Below are positions 8,429-19,393 of a DNA stretch of 33,793 bases, one piece after another. The translations under genes and the position numbers were made by a program. Source of the DNA: Alphaproteobacteria bacterium. GTDB taxonomy: Bacteria > Pseudomonadota > Alphaproteobacteria > Rhodospirillales > Rhodospirillaceae. Below the pieces are notes generated by a model. The model did no database searches, was not told the DNA's origin, and was given only the letters and a program-made list of their open reading frames with translations. Position 1 is the stretch's first letter; every line of letters starts with the position of its first letter. Location of the stretch: NCBI GenBank assembly GCA_016869315.1, contig VGEM01000004.1, forward strand, positions 1 to 33,793, given 5' to 3'.

Positions 8429-10506
8429 ATGGCCTCGGCATTTCTCAATTTGACCCTCCGAATTCAGATCGCCGCGACCTTTGGCGCCATTCTGGTGCTG
8501 GCGTTTGTCGCGCTGGTTGCCGCCGTGCAGATGCGCGCCAGCGCCGATGCAACGCGGCTCGCTCAGCTCTATGCGGCGGAAGCCGCCGGAAAGCATGCGG
8601 CAGCTGTGGCCGGTGAGATCGACCGCGCGTTCGAAGCGGCCCAATCGATCGCCGCCGGATTCGTGACGCAATCCAAGAGCGAGGCTTTCGACCGTGCCGC
8701 GCTCGGCCGCAGTCTCGAAACGATCCTTGAGCAGAACCCCACCTGTTCGGAACCTGGGCGCAGATTCCGGCCGGCGTGATGCCGGACGACGACAAATTCG
8801 TCGGAACATCAGGCCACGACAACAAAGGCCGCTACGTCGGATATTACGTTCGCGAGGACGGCCGTGTTCGCGTCGAAGACCAGGATCCGACCGAGGACTA
8901 TTTTATCGAGGACTACTACACGGCTCCTGAAAGCTCGCGTCGCCGCGAGCTGATCGAACCCTACGCCGAAGATCTCGCCGATGGTTCAAAAGTCTTGATG
9001 ACGACAGCAGCGGTTCCCCTGCTTGACGGCCGGATCGTCGAAGGCGTGGTTGGAGTCGATTTGACCTTGGCCGCCATGCAGGATCGCGTCTCGAAAATCA
9101 GTGTCTATCAGACAGGCACGGCGGTTCTCTCGACGGGTTCGGGAAGCATTGTCGGCCACCGTGACTCGGGTGCGCTGGGGGAATCCGTCGACCGTCTGGG
9201 CTTGCCTCGCGAGGTGCGCGCGGCAGTCGGCGAGTCCGAAAATGCTTCTGCATTCGGAGAAATGGACGGCGTCGAGATGTTTCAGATCGCCGTGCCGGTT
9301 CTGTTTGCGCGGACCGACGCACGCTGGACCCTGGTCTTGACGGTACCGCGCACAGAGATTGAAGCGGATGCCATCGCGCTCCGCAATTTCGCGTTGGCGC
9401 TTGCGGCGGTCGCGATCCTCATTGGCATGATCGTCGCCTGGCTGGTTGGCGGGCTGTTGGCGCGGCCTATTGTCGGCATGACGGCGACCATGCGGCGTTT
9501 GGCCAAGGGCGAGATTGACGTCGCTATCGACGGCACGGACCGCGCCAACGAAGTCGGCGCCATGTCCGGCGCGCTGGCATTTTTCCAGTCCAGCTTGCGT
9601 GAACGACGCGTCGAAGAAGAGCGCAAAGAGCGCGAAACTCAACGCAAAGCCGAGGAAAAAGCGCGGGTCGATCGATTGATCGCGGAATTTCAGGCAGGGA
9701 TCGGCGACATTACGAACGCGATCTCGCAAATGTCGCGCAGCATGGCGGAATCGTCGTCAGCCATGCAGTCGGCCGCGACGATTTCAGGCCAGCGGTCCGA
9801 AACCGTTGCCACCGCCGCGCGCGATGCGTCCGCCAATGTTCAGGTGGTCGCCGCCGCTGCCGAGGAATTGTCGGCCTCAGTCCAGGAAATCGGTCGCCGC
9901 GTGAAGGAGGCCTCGGTTGCCACCAGTCAGGCGGTTGAGGAGGCAAACGTCGCGCAGCAACAAGTGCGGACCCTCGATACGCCGTCCCAAACCATCGGCG
10001 ACGTGGTTGGCGTGATCTCGGAAGTCGCGGCGCAGACCAATCTGCTGGCTTTGAACGCAACCATCGAGGCGGCGCGGGCCGGCGAGGCAGGCAAAGGATT
10101 CGCGGTGGTCGCATCCGAGGTCAAGAATTTAGCCAATCAGACTGCCCGGGCAACGGAAGACATTCAAAATCAAGTCGGCGGAATTCAAAAAGCGATACGA
10201 TCGTCGGTCGAAGCGATCGATCGCATCTTCAAGCGAGTCGCGGAACTCGAACAGATCTCGGGCTCCATCGCGATCGCCGTCGACGAGCAGGCTCAGGCCA
10301 CGACCGAGATTGCCCGCAATGCCGCGCAGGCCTCGGGCGGAACGACTGAAGTCTCGGGCAGCATCAGCGAAATCGCCGAGTCAGCTCATCAGACCGGGGA
10401 TGTGGCAAAGAGCGTCTCGGTTGCTGCTCAAGATCTCGCGGCGCGTGCCGATGTGCTGAACAGGGACGTGGATGCGTTTCTGAAGGATGTTCAGGCTAAA
10501 CCTTGA
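8429..10506 (+). pseudogene. Methyl-accepting chemotaxis protein split by a one-base deletion
   Basis: One gene read in two frames. From ATG 8429 (AAGG upstream) the first frame gives a short cytoplasmic tail, a transmembrane helix (about residues 11-34) and the start of a periplasmic sensor, then derails near 8744 and stops at 8779. From 8746 the next frame continues the protein exactly: FGTWAQIPAGVMPDDD, the middle of a Cache-type sensor domain. Adding one base after ACC at 8741-8743 (restoring Leu before Phe) gives about 692 residues. Downstream are the second membrane helix (FALALAAVAILIGMIVAWLV), a HAMP domain and the signalling hairpin tip EVAAQTNLLALNATIEAARAGEAGKGFAVVASEVK (core around 9,999-10,130). 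No CheR-binding pentapeptide ends it. Either a sequencing or assembly error or a real recent mutation. Intact, it would be a membrane chemoreceptor acting on CheA/CheW; none of those genes is in this window. Confidence 0.9.
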
Positions 10507-11089
10507 ATACCACGGCCGGCTTCGGCGCCGCCAATTCGGCGTCGATGATTGGAATTACATCCTCGGCGCGGTCGATGAAGTCGATCAGCGCATTGTGGCC
10601 ACCGTGGGCGAAGCCACGGTCGATGATCACGTCCATCAGCCCGCGCAGGTGATTCCAGTAGCCGGCGGTGTTGAGCACGACGATCGGCTTGTTGTGACGA
10701 TGCAGTTGGCGCCAGGTGACGATCTCGAAGAATTCGTCGAGCGTACCGATGCCTCCCGGCAGAATGCAGAACGCGTCCGCGCGCTCGAACATGATCCGCT
10801 TGCGGGTGTGCATGTCGGGGACCACGACCATCTCGGTCGCGCGCGGATGCGCCAGTTCCTTGTCGCGGAGAAACTCGGGGATGACGCCGACCACCTTGCC
10901 GCCGCCGGCGAGGACGGCATCCGCACAGGCGCCCATCAGGCCGACCCGCCCGCCACCGAACACCAGCGCAACCCCCCGTGCGGCCATGGCCGAGCCCAAC
11001 AGCGAGGCTTGGGCTTTGTAGGCAGGGTCGGCGCCGACCTGGGAGCCGCAAAAGACACACAAATACGTGAGGCGGGGTGGGGTCTTCAT
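10496..11089 (-). CDS. LOG family protein (cytokinin riboside 5'-monophosphate phosphoribohydrolase-like)
   Basis: A 197-residue Rossmann protein of the TIGR00730/LOG family, which removes ribose 5-phosphate from nucleoside monophosphates. Visible motifs: CVFCGSQVG at the N-terminus, VFGGGRVGLMGACADA (glycine-rich phosphate loop), RKRIMFERADAFCILPGGIGTLDEFFE with the PGGxGTxxE signature and its catalytic Glu. Length matches the family. In plant-associated bacteria such enzymes can activate cytokinins; elsewhere they act as general AMP or nucleotide hydrolases. Its last 11 bases overlap the convergent end of the chemoreceptor gene (10496-10506). It diverges from the cytochrome gene across 160 bases. 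Confidence 0.92.
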   Translation of the reverse strand: MKTPPRLTYLCVFCGSQVGADPAYKAQASLLGSAMAARGVALVFGGGRVGLMGACADAVLAGGGKVVGVIPEFLRDKELAHPRATEMVVVPDMHTRKRIMFERADAFCILPGGIGTLDEFFEIVTWRQLHRHNKPIVVLNTAGYWNHLRGLMDVIIDRGFAHGGHNALIDFIDRAEDVIPIIDAELAAPKPAVVFKV

Positions 11090-11249
11090 GAAACCGCCTT
11101 GACTCCCTTCAAAATGAACACGGCGCCACGGGTTCGCTTGCCATCGAACGGGCTTCTTTGTACTTGTTCGAAGCGTGGGTCAACGCGCCGGCCGCGTCAT
11201 GCCGATCAACCTGTTCCGACCGTTCGGGACTTTCTGGGGAGAACGCAAA

Positions 11250-11690
11250 ATGAAGACGTTTGTTACGCTGCTCGGCGCAACTGCCGTGGCGGCGATGCTA
11301 TCGGTTCCGGCCTTGGCCGACGACAAAGCGACCATCGACTATCGCATCAACATCATGAAGGCGATGGGTGCCCAAGCCGCGGGCCTCGGCGCCGCCATGC
11401 AGGGCAAGGTGCCGAACGACAATATTGGCTTGCACGCCCGCTCGATCGCGCTCGGCATGAAGCAGTCCATGAAGGCGTTCGAGTCCAAGGCCGTCGGCGG
11501 AACGTCGAAGGGCGAAATTTGGGACAACTGGAAGGATTTTTCGGATCGCCTGGCCAAACTTGAGGCGGCCGCAGTCGTTGTCGCCGATCTCGCCGACAAG
11601 GGCGATAAGGCCGGCGCTCAAGCCAAGATCAGGGACATGCTGACCTGCAAGTCCTGCCACGACGTCTATCGCGTGCCGGATCAGAAGTAA
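11250..11690 (+). CDS. Exported class II cytochrome c (c'/c556 type)
   Basis: The start is ATG 11250 with GGGGAG upstream; an in-frame start at 11175 only adds non-signal sequence. The product has 146 residues. Residues 1-23 (MKTFVTLLGATAVAAMLSVPALA) are a signal peptide; the mature periplasmic chain begins DDKATIDYR. The single haem-binding motif CKSCH is at residues 133-137 near the C-terminus, as in the four-helix class II cytochromes. The first helix contains YRINIMKAMG; a Met here is the sixth haem ligand in c556 types, whereas true c' proteins are five-coordinate, so the subtype is open. The cytochrome b561 gene two positions downstream could be an electron partner. A strong hairpin follows its stop codon. 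Confidence 0.92.
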   Translation: MKTFVTLLGATAVAAMLSVPALADDKATIDYRINIMKAMGAQAAGLGAAMQGKVPNDNIGLHARSIALGMKQSMKAFESKAVGGTSKGEIWDNWKDFSDRLAKLEAAAVVVADLADKGDKAGAQAKIRDMLTCKSCHDVYRVPDQK

Positions 11691-11712
11691 GCCGCACGAC
11701 CTTTGAATATGG

Positions 11713-11742
11713 AAACGCCCGCTCCGTCAGGAGCGGGCGTTT
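11713..11742. terminator. Intrinsic terminator after the cytochrome c gene, probably bidirectional
   Basis: A perfect 13-bp stem AAACGCCCGCTCC / GGAGCGGGCGTTT with loop GTCA, 22 bases after the cytochrome c stop. The stem ends in TTT on both strands and lies between two convergent genes, so it can serve both. Confidence 0.85.
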
Positions 11743-11762
11743 GCACTTCTGGAGCCAGCGAT

Positions 11763-12731
11763 CTACTTGCTGACTTTGACGCGCTGTGTCTGACGCAAAT
11801 CCTGGTCCATGGCGCCCGCGAGAAAAGCGCGGATGTCCGGGATCACGCGATCGGGCGCCTCGACATAGGGGTAATGCCCGAGGCCTTCGTACTTCTTGGT
11901 CAGCGTCGGCGCTGAGGTTATCCAATGCTCGAACACGTCGGCTTCGAGATGCATGACTGTCGGGTTGGCCATGCCCCACATGATCAGCGTTGGCGCCGTG
12001 ATCCCCGATAGAATCGATTTGGTGTCGCCCGTCGCGAACCGGTACTTCGTATCGGGCGTGGTGTCGCCGCGGCGGCCGATGTCGTAGGCAAGATCCAAAA
12101 ACCAGTCGGGCGGCGGCGCCGCCGGAAAATTCTTGCCAACCGTGTAAGCCCAGTACTCCCGCGGTTTGATCGGCATCGCATTCCAATGCGCGGTGTCGGG
12201 TCGGTCGCGGTTTGGGTCGGTCTGCGCCGTGCGCGGCATGCCCGCCGAATTGATCAGCACGAGGCGGCTCACCTTCGAAGGAAAGCGAGAGGCATAGCGG
12301 AAACCGACACTGCCGCCGCTGGAGGTCGCGATCAGCGCGAAACGGTCCAGCTTAAGCGCGTCGACCAAACCGGCCAGCACCTCGACGTTGCGTTCGATCA
12401 GGTTGAACGTGCCGCCGGGCGGTTCCTTGGTTTCGGGGCCGCTCAGCCCAACGTTGGGAAAGTCGAGGCGAATGACGCGGTAATTCGGCCGCAACGCGTC
12501 CGCGACCGCGCGCCAGGATTCTAAGTTGAAATAGGAAGCGTGCAGGAGTACGACCACCGGACCCTGGCCTTCGTCGCGCATGTGAATCTCGGCGCCATCG
12601 ATCGTGACGTATCGCGAGCCAGCGTCGGCATGTTTGGCCCGGAGATCCTTGAGGCTGATTCGGCCGGGGTCTTGCGCCTGGGTTGGCACCGCCATGATCA
12701 GCGCGGCCAGCGTCAGAAGATTGGCTTTCAT
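11763..12731 (-). CDS. Exported alpha/beta-fold hydrolase
   Basis: 322 residues with a signal peptide (MKANLLTLAALIMAVPTQA, then QDP), so periplasmic or secreted. The fold is clear: GPVVVLLHASYFNLESW (oxyanion strand with HA in place of HG), RVIRLDFPNVGLSG, then the nucleophile elbow ATSSGG around residues 135-140 with Ser137 as the likely nucleophile (Ala replaces the usual first Gly). APTLIMWGMANP is the acid strand region, and GLGHYPYVEAPD carries the catalytic His near the C-terminus. The triad therefore looks intact. Substrate unknown; relatives include esterases, C-C hydrolases and haloperoxidase-like proteins. It sits between the cytochrome c and cytochrome b561 genes, with the b561 gene upstream on the same strand separated by a hairpin. 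Confidence 0.88.
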   Translation of the reverse strand: MKANLLTLAALIMAVPTQAQDPGRISLKDLRAKHADAGSRYVTIDGAEIHMRDEGQGPVVVLLHASYFNLESWRAVADALRPNYRVIRLDFPNVGLSGPETKEPPGGTFNLIERNVEVLAGLVDALKLDRFALIATSSGGSVGFRYASRFPSKVSRLVLINSAGMPRTAQTDPNRDRPDTAHWNAMPIKPREYWAYTVGKNFPAAPPPDWFLDLAYDIGRRGDTTPDTKYRFATGDTKSILSGITAPTLIMWGMANPTVMHLEADVFEHWITSAPTLTKKYEGLGHYPYVEAPDRVIPDIRAFLAGAMDQDLRQTQRVKVSK

Positions 12732-12781
12732 GAGGCGTTCCTTTAGAGGTTACCGTTTCTTCAAGACAGAATGAATCTGCC

Positions 12782-12812
12782 TGTCATGCCGCGCTTCATG
12801 CGCGGGGTGACA
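12782..12812. repeat. Palindromic intergenic hairpin
   Basis: TGTCATGCCGCGC and GCGCGGGGTGACA form a 13-bp arm pair with two mismatches around TTCAT. The outer GTCAT...GTGACA shape is shared with the repeats at 25853 and 28819, so this may be a single-hairpin member of the same family. It lies between cytochrome b561 and the exported hydrolase and could also attenuate transcription between them. Confidence 0.6.
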
Positions 12813-12836
12813 ATTCATATTGCTGGCCCGCCCGCA

Positions 12837-13559
12837 CTAACCGCCAAAACTCTTGATCCAAGCGACGATCGCCGCGGAATTGGCGAACACGATGATCGCG
12901 GTGACGTTGCTTGCAAACTTGAGACTGGGCGGCGGGGCCCCCGCCGGCGCATCGGCGCGGCCCGTGATCATGGGTACGATCAGGTTGTGCTTCAGCACCA
13001 GCCAGTAGAACAGATTCCCGGCGATGTGGGCGATGACGACGATTTCGATCACGCTCCAGATACGAGCATGAATTCCGGTGATTTGATTGGCGGTTTCCTC
13101 GCTGACCATGCCATTGAGCGGCCCGGCCAGTCCGAAGAAGTCGTCTTCCTTGGCGAACAGCCCGGTACTCGCCTGGGCAAGCAGCAGCACGATCATCAGC
13201 ACGACCACCGCCCCGCCGGCAGGATTGTGCCCGGCGAAAAACGCGACCGATCGTTTGGCGATGCCTTTGAGATAATCGATGATCGCGCCCGGGCCTCGGA
13301 CAAAACCGCTGAAGCGCGACGAGCTTGAACCGATCAAGCCCCAGACGATGCGGAAGATCAGCAACGTTAGGATCGAGAGGCCGCTCCAAATGTGGATGTT
13401 CATGTTGGCGACCATGTTGCCGCTGCCGGGCATGGTGAATTCGAAGCCGCCGACTTCGCCGGTGAGGTAAGACACCAGCACCAGCAAGACCAGCGCCCAG
13501 TGAAACAACCGCGTCGGTACGTCCCAAAGTTTGAATGACCGCGATTCCTTGTCCGCCAT
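12837..13559 (-). CDS. Cytochrome b561 family di-haem membrane protein
   Basis: 240 residues from ATG 13559 (GGAGAGCA upstream); an in-frame extension to 13655 has no family features. The N-terminus ESRSFKLWDVPTRLFHWALVLLVLVSYLTGE is the hallmark of bacterial b561/Ni-Fe-hydrogenase-type cytochromes b: the WDxPxRxxHW motif carries a haem histidine in the first helix. More helices follow (HIWSGLSILTLLIFRIVWGLIG, AVVVLMIVLLLAQASTGLFA, and one with HARIWSVIEIVVIAHIAGNLFYW), giving His residues for two b haems. An extra C-terminal hydrophobic segment (NVTAIIVFANSAAIVAWI) follows. It passes electrons across or within the inner membrane; the exported cytochrome c at 11250 is a plausible partner. Confidence 0.92.
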   Translation of the reverse strand: MADKESRSFKLWDVPTRLFHWALVLLVLVSYLTGEVGGFEFTMPGSGNMVANMNIHIWSGLSILTLLIFRIVWGLIGSSSSRFSGFVRGPGAIIDYLKGIAKRSVAFFAGHNPAGGAVVVLMIVLLLAQASTGLFAKEDDFFGLAGPLNGMVSEETANQITGIHARIWSVIEIVVIAHIAGNLFYWLVLKHNLIVPMITGRADAPAGAPPPSLKFASNVTAIIVFANSAAIVAWIKSFGG

Positions 13560-13641
13560 GGGAGTGCTCTCCACGTGATGCCCGAGATGATGATAGAGTG
13601 CGGCGCTCGGCCCTGTCACGTCTGCATCGCACCGAAATTTC

Positions 13642-14469
13642 ATGTCGTGGATCATCTACGCGGCCCCGTTCCTTGTCGCCTTGATCGGGGGCGTTGGCCT
13701 CAAGTTCCTGACAAGCCCTGAAAGAGCGGCTCGCTGGAGCGGGGTTGCCGTCGGCGCCGGCGTTCTGCTGGGCTGGCAATTGCTGGTCGATCCCGCGTGG
13801 GCCCCGAAAACCGCCCATGATCGGATCGGACACATGGTGCTTGGCGCGATCCTGATCAGCACTGCGCTCGATACGATTGTCGCCAGACCGTTGTGGCGGG
13901 GCATCCTGCTCGGCGGCTTCGTCGTCGGTTGCGCGTGGCTGTCGGTTGCCGGCGGCATTGCCGTGCGCGCGGCGCCAAGCCTGATGGCGCTGCTCGGCGG
14001 TCTTGCCCTGGCCGGAGCCTGGCTGGGAACCATTCTCAAATTCGAAGTGCTTCGTGGCCACGCGGCAACGGCCCAGACCATTGGTGTCGTTTTGCTTGGC
14101 GCCGTCTGCGCGATCGCCACGACGGTTGGCGATGCGGTCGTCGCCAAGTCCTCGCTCGGGGCCCTCAGCGCATGGCTGGGTCACGTAGTCGCGAACCGGG
14201 TCTTCGGTTTGCCGGTGACGTGGGCCGCGCTGCTCCCCGTGCTCGCCGTTCTGTTTGGAGGCGCGTGGGCGGTCTCCGCATCTCACTCTGCAGCCATTGC
14301 CGGGTTTGCTGTGGCGCTGTTGGCCCTTTTTGCCGATCGCACGGCGCGGCGCATCCCGATGCCGGGTGGTCGAATCAGCGATATTTTCTATGTCTTGGCC
14401 CTTGCCGGCATGGCCGCGATCCCAGCGACGTTGGCGGTGATCATTGTGGCGGCCCGCCACAATCCTTAA
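13642..14469 (+). CDS. Multi-pass inner-membrane protein, function unknown
   Basis: 275 residues, strongly hydrophobic, with about eight or nine membrane helices by eye (for example IIYAAPFLVALIGGVGL, LLGGFVVGCAWLSVAGGIAV, LMALLGGLALAGAWLGTIL, TIGVVLLGAVCAIATTVG, LLPVLAVLFGGAWAV, YVLALAGMAAIPATLAVIIV). Few charged residues are inside the helices and no transporter or enzyme signature was recognised. It diverges from cytochrome b561 with only 82 bases between starts, so promoters overlap. The next gene, the LysM protein, is on the same strand 96 bases downstream. The ATG at 13642 is the natural start because the hydrophobic sequence begins at once. Confidence 0.75.
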   Translation: MSWIIYAAPFLVALIGGVGLKFLTSPERAARWSGVAVGAGVLLGWQLLVDPAWAPKTAHDRIGHMVLGAILISTALDTIVARPLWRGILLGGFVVGCAWLSVAGGIAVRAAPSLMALLGGLALAGAWLGTILKFEVLRGHAATAQTIGVVLLGAVCAIATTVGDAVVAKSSLGALSAWLGHVVANRVFGLPVTWAALLPVLAVLFGGAWAVSASHSAAIAGFAVALLALFADRTARRIPMPGGRISDIFYVLALAGMAAIPATLAVIIVAARHNP

Positions 14470-14565
14470 TCCGGTACAGGCGTATATGACAAGCGTGTCA
14501 TGGCCAAAGAAACCCCGGGATGATGTACGCTAGCGCGGCCTTCCTGAAGATGTTCCCGAGGCCTC

Positions 14566-15507
14566 GTGAACCGACCTCTCGTCATTGCCGTTCTTGGTCT
14601 GGTGGTTGTCGCCGCTGCCGTCGCTCTCAACTTGACGCTGCGCCCGCCTGATGTCGGCGGGTCCGCCGGGCGGGCTTCGTCAGTGTCGTCGGCGCAACAA
14701 CCGCTTGCGCCCAGTTTCGATGTTGTCCGAATCGACGCGCAGGGCAACACCGTGATGGCCGGCCGGGCCGTGCCCGGCGCGACCGTGACGATCCTCGATG
14801 GCACGACGGAACTCGGGCGCGTTGTCGCGAACGACCAGGGCGAGTGGGTGTTCACCCCCGACCAGCCGCTGCCGCCCGGTTCGCGCGAATTGTCGCTGTC
14901 GGCGGTGGGGCCGGACGGTACGACACTGATCTCCGAGACCGTCGTCGTCATGTCGGTGCCGGAGCGTGGCGGCGAAGTGCTGATCGTCGAGCAATCGCGG
15001 CAAGGCGGGCAGTCGCGTGTGCTGCAAGGGCCCGACGCACCGGCCGGTATGACGGCGCTGACGATTGACGCGTTGGACTACGACGATCAGGGCCGCATCA
15101 CCGTCGGCGGTAAATCCGAAGTTGGCTCGCGGGTCAGGGTCTATCTCGACAACGCGCCGATCGGCGAAGCGACGACCGACGCCCGTGGGCAGTGGCAGCT
15201 TGCGCCGGATCAAAAAGCGTTGCCCGGGCCGCACACCGTGCGTGCCGACGAGATCGGCGTGAACGACACTATCCTGGCGCGGGTCGAGGTGCCGTTCACG
15301 GTCGCCCAGGAACAGGCGACCGCGGATGGCGGGTCGGTGACGATCGTGCGGGGCAATAGCCTGTGGCGGATCGCCCGGCGGGTGTACGGCAAGGGCACGC
15401 TCTACACCGTGATCTTCGACGCCAATCGCGAGCAAATTCGCGATCCCAATCTCATTTACCCCGGTCAGGTTTTTCAGATGCCCACCCCCGGCAAGCCGTC
15501 CGGGTGA
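14566..15507 (+). CDS. LysM-domain protein with two Ig-like repeats, membrane-anchored or exported
   Basis: The start is GTG 14566, giving 313 residues. Residues 5-25 are a hydrophobic segment (VIAVLGLVVVAAAVALNLTL), either a signal anchor or an uncleaved signal. Two Ig-like modules follow: one around 50-120 (NTVMAGRAVPGATVTILDG...GEWVFTPDQPLPPG) and one around 165-240 (GRITVGGKSEVGSRVRVYLDN...GQWQLAPDQKALPG). The shared pattern of GxAxPGxxVxxxxD and GxWxxxPDxxLPxG shows an internal duplication. A C-terminal LysM domain (about 258-305: VTIVRGNSLWRIARRVYG...YTVIFDANREQIRDPNLIYPGQVFQMP) binds peptidoglycan. A cell-wall-bound periplasmic protein is likely. It precedes psd-pssA by 67 bases on the same strand. 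Confidence 0.9.
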   Translation: MNRPLVIAVLGLVVVAAAVALNLTLRPPDVGGSAGRASSVSSAQQPLAPSFDVVRIDAQGNTVMAGRAVPGATVTILDGTTELGRVVANDQGEWVFTPDQPLPPGSRELSLSAVGPDGTTLISETVVVMSVPERGGEVLIVEQSRQGGQSRVLQGPDAPAGMTALTIDALDYDDQGRITVGGKSEVGSRVRVYLDNAPIGEATTDARGQWQLAPDQKALPGPHTVRADEIGVNDTILARVEVPFTVAQEQATADGGSVTIVRGNSLWRIARRVYGKGTLYTVIFDANREQIRDPNLIYPGQVFQMPTPGKPSG

Positions 15508-15574
15508 CTTAATTCGCCTCCGGAACAGTGCTATAAAGGGGGCATAACCCTGTTTTGACCCCGGCGCGCACACA

Positions 15575-16297
15575 ATGTCTGCAGAACAAGCGAAATCGGC
15601 TCAGATTACCTGGCGCACCTACCTGCTGCCGCCCCTGCATCCCGAGGGGCCCGGATTCGTGGCCGTGTTCGCGCTGGCGGCGCTGATCCTGTATTTGATC
15701 TGGACGCCGCTCGGGCTCGCCGGTCTTGGCGCCACGGTGTGGTGCTTCTATTTTTTTCGTGATCCGGACCGCGTTACCCCGGCCCGCGACGGCCTGGTGA
15801 TCTCGCCGGCCGACGGCATCGTCCAGATGATCGTCGACGCCGCGCCGCCGCCGGAACTGGGGATGGACCCGACGCCACGCACCCGCATCAGCGTGTTCAT
15901 GAGCGTGTTCGATTGCCACGTGAATCGTGCGCCGATCGCGGGATCGGTGGTGAAGGAGGAATACACGCCCGGCAAATTCCTCAACGCCACCCTCGACAAG
16001 GCGAGCGAAGACAACGAGCGCCAGGCGCTGTTGTTCAAGACCGAGAGCGGCGCCGACTACGCCATGGTTCAGATTGCGGGCCTGGTCGCCCGTCGCATCC
16101 GATGCGATGCCCGCGCCGGACAGCAAGTGGTCGCCGGACAGCGCGTCGGCCTGATTCGTTTCGGCAGCCGGGTCGATGTCTATCTGCCGGCCGGCGTCGC
16201 GCCCTTGGTCGCCGTCGGACAAAAAGCCGTCGCCGGCGAAACCGTGTTGGCCGATGCGACGTCGAACGAGACGGCGCGCCGCGGAGAGGTCTGTTGA
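15575..16297 (+). CDS. psd: Phosphatidylserine decarboxylase (short form)
   Basis: Converts phosphatidylserine to phosphatidylethanolamine at the inner membrane. It is 240 residues, the short class common in alphaproteobacteria and archaea. Residues 27-50 are a hydrophobic segment. Motifs in order: FYFFRDPDR (about 58-66), SPADGIVQ (78-84, catalytic Asp region), [14 protein letters not shown] (107-120, with the general-base His) and [13 protein letters not shown] (193-205). Self-cleavage before Ser198 in FGS would create the pyruvoyl cofactor and split the proenzyme into beta and short alpha chains. Its TGA shares a base with the ATG of pssA (TGATG), so the two are translationally coupled and act in sequence, pssA first. 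Confidence 0.96.
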   Translation: MSAEQAKSAQITWRTYLLPPLHPEGPGFVAVFALAALILYLIWTPLGLAGLGATVWCFYFFRDPDRVTPARDGLVISPADGIVQMIVDAAPPPELGMDPTPRTRISVFMSVFDCHVNRAPIAGSVVKEEYTPGKFLNATLDKASEDNERQALLFKTESGADYAMVQIAGLVARRIRCDARAGQQVVAGQRVGLIRFGSRVDVYLPAGVAPLVAVGQKAVAGETVLADATSNETARRGEVC

Positions 16298-17106
16298 TGC
16301 CGCTCGACGAGCCCGACGGCGACACGACGTCACGGCTGGTTCGACCTGTACGTCGGTTCAAGAGCCTGTCGTTCAATCGCATTCTGCCGAATTTGATGAC
16401 GCTACTCGCGATCTGCGCGGGCATGACGGCGATTCGTTATTCCTTCGTCGGCGATTTCGATAAAGCCGTCATCGCCATCGTCATCGCTGCGATCATCGAT
16501 GCGCTCGACGGCCGGGTCGCGCGCATGTTGCGCGGCACCACCAAGTTCGGCGCGGAACTTGATTCGCTGGCGGATGCCATCAACTTCGGCGTCGTCCCGG
16601 CGATGGTGGTTTATCTCTGGTCGATGAAGGATGCCGGCAGTCTGGGCTGGGCGCTGTGTCTGCTGCACGCCATCTGCTGCGTTCTCCGGCTGGCACGTTT
16701 CAACACCATGATCGGCGAGCCCGAACTGCCGCCGTGGGCGCATAGTTATTTCACCGGTGTGCCGGCGCCGTCCGGCGCCGGCTTCGCCATCCTGCCGCTG
16801 ATCCTGTTTCTCGAGACCGGGAAGGGGATTTTCGACAGTCCCTGGATCGTTGGCGCGTTTCTGCTGATGTCGTCGATCCTGATGGTCAGCAAGGTCCCCA
16901 CCTATTCCACCAAGGCGTTACGGCTCAAGCCAAGCTGGGTCATTCCCGTCATGCTCGGCGTCGGCACGTTGGCGGCCTTCTTGGTCACCGATCCGTGGCG
17001 GACGCTCAGCGTCGTCGGTTTCATCTACCTGTTGAGCATTCCGGTCAGCGCCTGGACTTATCAACGCCAAGCCAAGCGCTCCGCCGCTCCCGCGCCGGCG
17101 GCATAG
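16297..17106 (+). CDS. pssA: CDP-diacylglycerol-serine O-phosphatidyltransferase (phosphatidylserine synthase)
   Basis: Makes phosphatidylserine from CDP-diacylglycerol and serine, the substrate of the decarboxylase just upstream. The start is ATG 16297, overlapping the psd stop by one base, with GGAGAGG upstream; the product has 269 residues. The CDP-alcohol phosphotransferase signature is complete: Asp68, Asp71-Gly72, Ala75-Arg76, Gly85, Asp89 and Asp93 in the D-x2-DG-x2-AR-x8-G-x3-D-x3-D arrangement. About six to eight hydrophobic helices follow (for example WIVGAFLLMSSILMV and VIPVMLGVGTLAAFLV), as in the integral-membrane type II synthases. It ends 7 bases from the convergent uvrB stop with no clear terminator between them. 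Confidence 0.96.
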   Translation: MPLDEPDGDTTSRLVRPVRRFKSLSFNRILPNLMTLLAICAGMTAIRYSFVGDFDKAVIAIVIAAIIDALDGRVARMLRGTTKFGAELDSLADAINFGVVPAMVVYLWSMKDAGSLGWALCLLHAICCVLRLARFNTMIGEPELPPWAHSYFTGVPAPSGAGFAILPLILFLETGKGIFDSPWIVGAFLLMSSILMVSKVPTYSTKALRLKPSWVIPVMLGVGTLAAFLVTDPWRTLSVVGFIYLLSIPVSAWTYQRQAKRSAAPAPAA

Positions 17107-17113
17107 CGGCCGA

Positions 17114-19282
<2,169 letters not shown>

Positions 19283-19393
19283 GGATGTGAAGATAGGTCT
19301 GTCGTTTCGATTTCGCCAGCGAGCCTTGATGTGTGCTTGCGTGCGTGGTTCGCGCTAGATTAGCCGGGCCCTGTCCATGACCGGAGTTGGACC

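Noticed and set aside
12796-14460. 554-codon minus-strand open frame
   Set aside because: It overlaps cytochrome b561 in another frame and is antisense to the membrane protein; composition is typical of a shadow frame in GC-rich DNA.
14486-14501. ATGACA-AGCG-TGTCAT hairpin upstream of the LysM gene
   Set aside because: A 6-bp stem without a T-run or a clear regulator context is too weak to call.
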